Assembly (NCBI GenBank): GCA_011523825.1
Contig: WTFX01000009.1
Coordinates: forward strand, 600,420 to 664,419
Length of the DNA stretch: 64,000 nucleotides
Direction: 5' to 3'
Source: Microthrixaceae bacterium
GTDB taxonomy: Bacteria > Actinomycetota > Acidimicrobiia > Acidimicrobiales > Poriferisodalaceae
Shown here: positions 59,986-64,000 of the stretch, one piece after another
How the letters are laid out: each line of letters starts with the position of its first letter
Numbering within the stretch: position 1 is the first letter of the stretch
Position numbers and translations under genes: made by a program
The notes under the pieces: generated by a model
Database searches by the model: none
Told to the model about the DNA's origin: nothing
The model's input: only the letters and a program-made list of their open reading frames with translations

Positions 59986-60471
59986 TCAGCGCTGGGCGCG
60001 GGCGATCACGGCGGGTAGGTCCTTGATCCGGGACATAAACATTTCAAGTGGTTCAAGACGTGTTCGCTTGTTTCCCATGTCTCGACGGATAGCGAGCATC
60101 ACTTGCCCAATCGCCGTGAATGCCTCCAGCATCACGGACTCATCCACCGGGCCTTCATCCAAGGGCATAGACCAGAGGAACTGCCACATGCTGTTGAAGG
60201 CGCGCAGAACATCGTCGGATCCGAAGAAATGAATCTGGAATGCGGCATTGCGGTATTCCTTCTGTTGCAGTGCTTGTGCAACTCTCTCCGGGTTCCCGCT
60301 TTGTCCGCTGAGGATCATCTCCATCGGTTGCAGCAACCTGATGTACAACTCAGCCCGGTCCTTGTACAGGCGCTCTGACAACCGCCTGTTTTCCTCAATG
60401 CGCGATTGGATCCACCAGACGACCAGCCCGACGACAACGGAGGTGGCGCCAGCGATGAGCGTCGTGAACAC
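59986..60471 (-). CDS. Membrane-anchored hypothetical protein
   Basis: 161 residues. A single N-terminal membrane helix (about 4-22, TLIAGATSVVVGLVVWWI) is followed by a helical cytoplasmic region (ENRRLSERLYKDRAELYIRLLQPMEMIL) and further helices. The start is GTG 60471. I do not recognise the family; the layout resembles small helical membrane proteins often carried in accessory or defence regions. Convergent with the MmeI-like gene (92 bp between stops). Confidence 0.6.
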   Translation of the reverse strand: MFTTLIAGATSVVVGLVVWWIQSRIEENRRLSERLYKDRAELYIRLLQPMEMILSGQSGNPERVAQALQQKEYRNAAFQIHFFGSDDVLRAFNSMWQFLWSMPLDEGPVDESVMLEAFTAIGQVMLAIRRDMGNKRTRLEPLEMFMSRIKDLPAVIARAQR

Positions 60472-60536
60472 ACAACGGAGTGTCGCGCATATGGCGACTT
60501 CAGAGCGATCTTCGCGGAGGCGTTGCGAAGCGCGGA

Positions 60537-61202
60537 TCAGAAGACGGGAAAGACCGCAGCGTCGCCTGAGCGCTCGGCGCGGGTGAGGGCGTAGAGGACG
60601 TCCCAGTCGCCGTTGCGGTCGCGGGCGATGTCGATGCAGATGTCGATGATGATGGCGGCGCCCTCTGGGTCGGTGGCCGGGCGGGGCTGATCGGTGCTGA
60701 CGGCGAGGTCGTCGAGATGCAGGAGCACTTCAATCAGCCGGGTGCGGCAGAAGTCGTCGAGGGTGAGCAGGCGGCCACCCAATGCAGCGACGAGGCGGTC
60801 CGCGGGTTCGGCGGCCAGTCGTGTTTCGAGGTCGGCAGCCAGTTGACGGCACTTGTGCACGGTGGCTTCGTGGCCGATGGCCGACTCGGTGGCGGAGACA
60901 TCCTTGATTCTGTCGTGGATGGGGGAGTCGACGGCGGCGTGGAAGTAGGTGACCGCGGTGAGCAGATCGCCGTCGGCGCGCCGGTCGGGCGGGGTGCGGT
61001 CGAGGTAGGCGATGGTGGCGCCGGCGGCACGCACGAGATGGGCGGCGAGCGCGCCGACCGTCATGCCTTCGAGGGCGGAGGGCTGGTCCCATTGTTCGGC
61101 AGTCGCCGGGGATGCGATGAGTTCGGCTGCTTGGGTGACGGCTTCGACGACCAGCTCCCGCACTCGGGCTGAGTCGTTGGGCAGGTCGGTGGGCGGCGTC
61201 AT
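60537..61202 (-). CDS. Maleylpyruvate isomerase / mycothiol-dependent DinB-fold protein
   Basis: 221 residues. The N-terminal DinB four-helix layout includes SALEGMTVGALAAHLVRAAGATIAYL (the W-x2-P...VGxLxxHL region of the MDMPI_N domain), with candidate metal His residues in AAHL and LLHLDD. Family members use mycothiol as thiol cofactor, consistent with mscR in this genome. The start is MTPPTDLPND. It precedes nothing obviously related; substrate unknown. Confidence 0.8.
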   Translation of the reverse strand: MTPPTDLPNDSARVRELVVEAVTQAAELIASPATAEQWDQPSALEGMTVGALAAHLVRAAGATIAYLDRTPPDRRADGDLLTAVTYFHAAVDSPIHDRIKDVSATESAIGHEATVHKCRQLAADLETRLAAEPADRLVAALGGRLLTLDDFCRTRLIEVLLHLDDLAVSTDQPRPATDPEGAAIIIDICIDIARDRNGDWDVLYALTRAERSGDAAVFPVF

Positions 61203-61257
61203 GGGCTGACCTCGAGTCGTTTCATGGATGGTCCGTTGGCGCAGTGCCCGTCTGGAG

Positions 61258-62601
61258 TCAGCGTGGGCGGGGGTAGGTGGGGTGCAGGTGACGCCGGCCG
61301 GTGCCGAAGAAATTCTCGCGGAAGGTCGTGCCTTCATAGCTGGTGCGGAAGCGGCCGCGCCGTTGGAGCTCGGGCACCAGCCAGTCGACCACCTGGGCGA
61401 AGCCCCAGGGCACTGGCGCTGTCGTCACGTTGAACCCGTCGACGCCGGTGGTCTCCATGAACGCCTCCATCTGGTCGGCAACCGTGGTCGGCGAGCCCAC
61501 GAACCCCAGCCCGCCAGCGGTCTCCGAGAGCCGACGGGCGACATCGCCGACGGTCCAGACCCTGTCGGGGTCTTCCAGCTTCCAGCGCTCGACCTGGGTG
61601 CGGATCGCATTCGCCTCGATGTCGTCGATCGGCGTGTCGGGCGGGTGGCCGCCCAAGTCGATGCCCGTCCAGCCGCCGTAGAGCGCCAGGTAGCCGTCGA
61701 CGGAGAACAGCCGTGACCACTCGTCACGCATTGCCCGGGCTTCGGCGTCGGTTTCTGCGACCACCACCCGTGCCACCTGCAGGGCCCTGATCTGGGAGGG
61801 ATCGCGCCCGGCCTGCGCGGCACGCTCGCGCAGTGATGCCACCACAGTGGCACCCCGTTCGTTGCCCGGCACCTGCATGAAGACGACCTCCCCCGTATTG
61901 GCCGCGAACTCGACACCGCGCGTCGAGTTGCCTGCTTGGTACAGCACCGGAGTGCGCTGAGGGGAAGGTTCCACCATGTGCGGGCCTTCGACCGTGAACC
62001 ACTCGCCGGAATGATTGATCTCATGCACCTTGGCCGGGTCTGTGTGAGTGTCGGCCTCGGCATCGAGAACGATGGCGCCCGTGTCCCAGCTCTGCTCCCA
62101 CAGCTTCACGCAGACCTCGACGTACTCGTCGGCCCGGTCGTAGCGAGCGTCGTGAGGCAGGATCTCACCGAGTCCTTGACGCTCGGCATCGGACAGGTAC
62201 GAGGTGACGATGTTCCAGCCGACCCGGCCGCCGGTGAGGTGGTCGAGTGTGGAGAACAGGCGGGCCGTGTGGTACGGGGCGTGGTGGCTGGTCGAGAAGG
62301 TCACGGCGAAGCCGAGGTGCTCGGTGCACGCCGCCAATGCCGGGATCAACAGGGTGGGATCGATGCCGGGAATCTGGACCGCGCCACGCAGCGCAGCCTC
62401 GCGGCCCGCCCCGTACACGTCGTAGGTGCCCAGCACGTCTGCGAAGAAGATCCCGTCGAAGCAGCCTCGCTCCAGCGTGCGCACGAGGTCCTGCCACCAG
62501 CTCAGGGTCCGGTAGCCCCACGACGTCTCATCGGCGGGGTGCTTCCACATTCCCTTGATCTGGTGATTCGGCGATGCCTGGATGAAGGCGCTCAAATGCA
62601 T
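61258..62601 (-). CDS. NtaA/SnaA/DszA-type flavin-dependent monooxygenase
   Basis: 447 residues of the two-component LLM subgroup that uses reduced FMN from a separate reductase. MHLSAFIQASPNHQIKGMWKHP, FDGIFFADVLG, TLDHLTGGRVGWNIVTSYLSDAERQG, LYQAGNSTRGVEFAANTGEVVF and the terminal FRENFFG block are family hallmarks. Start at ATG 62601; farther in-frame Met codons lie in the divergent DUF3500 gene. Substrates in the family include nitrilotriacetate, sulfones and other xenobiotics. No reductase is adjacent. Confidence 0.92.
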   Translation of the reverse strand: MHLSAFIQASPNHQIKGMWKHPADETSWGYRTLSWWQDLVRTLERGCFDGIFFADVLGTYDVYGAGREAALRGAVQIPGIDPTLLIPALAACTEHLGFAVTFSTSHHAPYHTARLFSTLDHLTGGRVGWNIVTSYLSDAERQGLGEILPHDARYDRADEYVEVCVKLWEQSWDTGAIVLDAEADTHTDPAKVHEINHSGEWFTVEGPHMVEPSPQRTPVLYQAGNSTRGVEFAANTGEVVFMQVPGNERGATVVASLRERAAQAGRDPSQIRALQVARVVVAETDAEARAMRDEWSRLFSVDGYLALYGGWTGIDLGGHPPDTPIDDIEANAIRTQVERWKLEDPDRVWTVGDVARRLSETAGGLGFVGSPTTVADQMEAFMETTGVDGFNVTTAPVPWGFAQVVDWLVPELQRRGRFRTSYEGTTFRENFFGTGRRHLHPTYPRPR

Positions 62602-62671
62602 CTCGCCGCGGTCCCTCAGCCCAGGTGACTTTGCCACGGGCACCCCGTTTGCTCGATCCGACCGTGAGATT

Positions 62672-63910
62672 ATGAGGTCTGTGAGCCACTGGACCGAGTT
62701 CGGGGTGCGCCACATGCCCCCGATGAGCGCTCGCACTCGCGTCACCGAGATCGCACCTCCGCTCGTGCCTTTCGTCGACAAGCGGGTCGCTGCTGGCCGC
62801 GAGCCATTCCGGGGCGTGACCGTCGACGGTGCGATTCGACAGGGCCTGTTCGGCCTCGCGCCGACGGGTGTGTCGACGGAGCTCCTCGTCGAGGCCGCGC
62901 AGGCGTTCCTCGGAGCGTTGACCAGCGAGCAGCGTGCGCGGGCCCACCAACCGCTCGACAGCGACGACTGGCGCACCTGGATCAACGTGCACATGAATTT
63001 CTTCCGCCACGGCGTGATGCTCGAAGAGCTCGACACCGCCGGCCGCCGGCTCGGTCTCGACCTGCTGCGGGCGACGCTGTCGGCTCGGGGCTACGGCCAG
63101 GCTCGCGACATCATGCGGCTGAACGAGCTGATCGCCGACATCACCGGCAGCGCCGACGAGTACGGCGAGTGGCCCTACTTCGTGACCGTCTTCGGCGAGC
63201 CCGGGCCCGACGGGCCATGGGGCTGGCAGATCGACGGCCACCACCTGGTCGTCAACTGCGCCGTGGTCGGCGACCAGATGGTCATGACGCCCACCTTCAT
63301 GGGCGCCGAACCGTGCCATGTGCACGAAGGCCCCTACGCCGGCACGCAGGTGTTCACCGTCGAGGAACGATCCGGGCTTGATCTGATCCGCTCGCTGGAC
63401 AGCGTCCAGCGGGGTCAAGCGATCATCCGGCCCTCGATCCATCCCGACGACCTCCCGCCGGAGCTGCAGCACCCCTTCGACGGCCGGATGCAGGGCGGCG
63501 CCTTTCTCGACAACGCAGTCATTCCCCACGAAGGCGTTGCCGCAACCGATCTGTCGGACGCCCAGCGGCGCATCCTGCTCAATCTGATGGCGACCTACGT
63601 GGGCTGGACCCGCGACGGCCATGCGCAGATCAGGATGGACGAGGTCGCACACCACCTCGACGAGACATGGTTCTCATGGATGGGCTCGACCGGCGACGAC
63701 GGGCCGTTCTACTACCGGGTGCAGAACCCCGTGGTGCTGATCGAGTTCGACCACCACCCTGGCGTGGTATTCGACAACCTGGTGCCGTCGCGCAACCACG
63801 TCCACACGCTGGTCCGTACACCCAACGGCGGCGACTACGGCGCCGACCTGCTGCGTCAGCACCATGATCGCTACGACCACTCCCACGGCGACCACCGCCA
63901 CCGCCACTGA
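62672..63910 (+). CDS. DUF3500 protein with His-rich tail
   Basis: 412 residues. GPWGWQIDGHHLVVNCAVVGDQMVMTPTFMGAEP and the following ERSGLDLIRSLD block are the DUF3500 core. The C-terminus is HHDRYDHSHGDHRHRH, a probable metal-binding tail. Conserved His residues in the core suggest a metalloenzyme or metal handling, but function is unknown. The start at 62672 leaves 70 bp to the divergent monooxygenase, enough for a shared promoter. The final 90 bp of the window (63911-64000) contain nothing identifiable. Confidence 0.82.
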   Translation: MRSVSHWTEFGVRHMPPMSARTRVTEIAPPLVPFVDKRVAAGREPFRGVTVDGAIRQGLFGLAPTGVSTELLVEAAQAFLGALTSEQRARAHQPLDSDDWRTWINVHMNFFRHGVMLEELDTAGRRLGLDLLRATLSARGYGQARDIMRLNELIADITGSADEYGEWPYFVTVFGEPGPDGPWGWQIDGHHLVVNCAVVGDQMVMTPTFMGAEPCHVHEGPYAGTQVFTVEERSGLDLIRSLDSVQRGQAIIRPSIHPDDLPPELQHPFDGRMQGGAFLDNAVIPHEGVAATDLSDAQRRILLNLMATYVGWTRDGHAQIRMDEVAHHLDETWFSWMGSTGDDGPFYYRVQNPVVLIEFDHHPGVVFDNLVPSRNHVHTLVRTPNGGDYGADLLRQHHDRYDHSHGDHRHRH

Positions 63911-64000
63911 CGAGTCCTGCGACGCGACCAAGCGGCCGCTGGTGGCAGCAGCGCCTTGGCAATCAGAGGTTGGCGACGGCGGGTCGAGTGGTCAGCAGGT

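Noticed and set aside
1..64000. CRISPR array, insertion sequence or prophage
   Set aside because: No regularly spaced repeats, transposase or integrase motifs, or phage structural genes were found on either strand.

Overview
This window is high-G+C chromosomal DNA from an actinobacterium, most likely of the class Acidimicrobiia. The evidence is a core block of rpsA, coaE, a DUF4193-type acidic protein, uvrB, uvrA, uvrC, rapZ, gap, pgk, tpiA and secG, a mycothiol-dependent formaldehyde dehydrogenase, three LLM-class (F420 or flavin) oxidoreductases, and many start codons that sit 6-8 nt behind a TAnnnT -10 box with no Shine-Dalgarno sequence (the leaderless pattern of Actinobacteria). No insertion sequence, prophage or CRISPR array was seen. 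The species assignment is inference.

Layout. 1-21.0 kb is mostly housekeeping: the end of rpsA, coaE, the nucleotide-excision-repair genes uvrB, uvrA and uvrC, rapZ and glycolytic gap-pgk-tpiA. It is interrupted by a reverse-strand five-gene signalling operon at 14.9-9.3 kb: STAS antagonist, response regulator-PP2C phosphatase, RsbW-like kinase, an orphan ABC-type binding lipoprotein and a sensor histidine kinase. 21.0-28.1 kb is a polyhydroxyalkanoate (PHA) module: phasin-like protein, XRE regulator, acyl-CoA ligase, alpha/beta hydrolase, MarR regulator, PhaE-like protein, class III-like PhaC and a patatin-like lipase. Two recognisable promoters lie in it, one with a MarR-type palindrome over its -10 box. 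28.1-33.6 kb holds a thioredoxin-fused protein of unknown role, secG, an N-acyl-D-amino-acid deacylase, two LLM oxidoreductases and a class II tRNA-Leu with anticodon AAG.

33.6-54.5 kb is catabolic. One forward operon carries a Rieske oxygenase, a glutamine-synthetase-like ligase and paired acyl-CoA dehydrogenases. It faces a reverse operon with a second Rieske oxygenase, an M29/NicX-like metalloenzyme and a three-subunit molybdenum hydroxylase, a combination that suggests amine or N-heteroaromatic degradation. After a PP2C phosphatase, an RHH/MazF-like toxin-antitoxin pair and a methyltransferase come an enolase-superfamily enzyme, an SDR, a uridine phosphorylase-like enzyme and a hydroxyacid dehydrogenase / redoxin / hydratase operon. 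The redoxin has an in-frame TGA exactly where the first cysteine of its CxxC motif belongs, followed by a stem-loop that matches the bacterial SECIS architecture. It is therefore best read as a selenoprotein and is the most notable feature here.

54.5-64 kb is accessory: DUF2442, HicA/HicB-like genes, DUF6941-like and beta-flower-like small proteins, a one-polypeptide MmeI-like (type IIL) restriction-modification enzyme, a membrane-anchored unknown, a maleylpyruvate-isomerase-fold protein, an NtaA/DszA-type monooxygenase and a DUF3500 protein.
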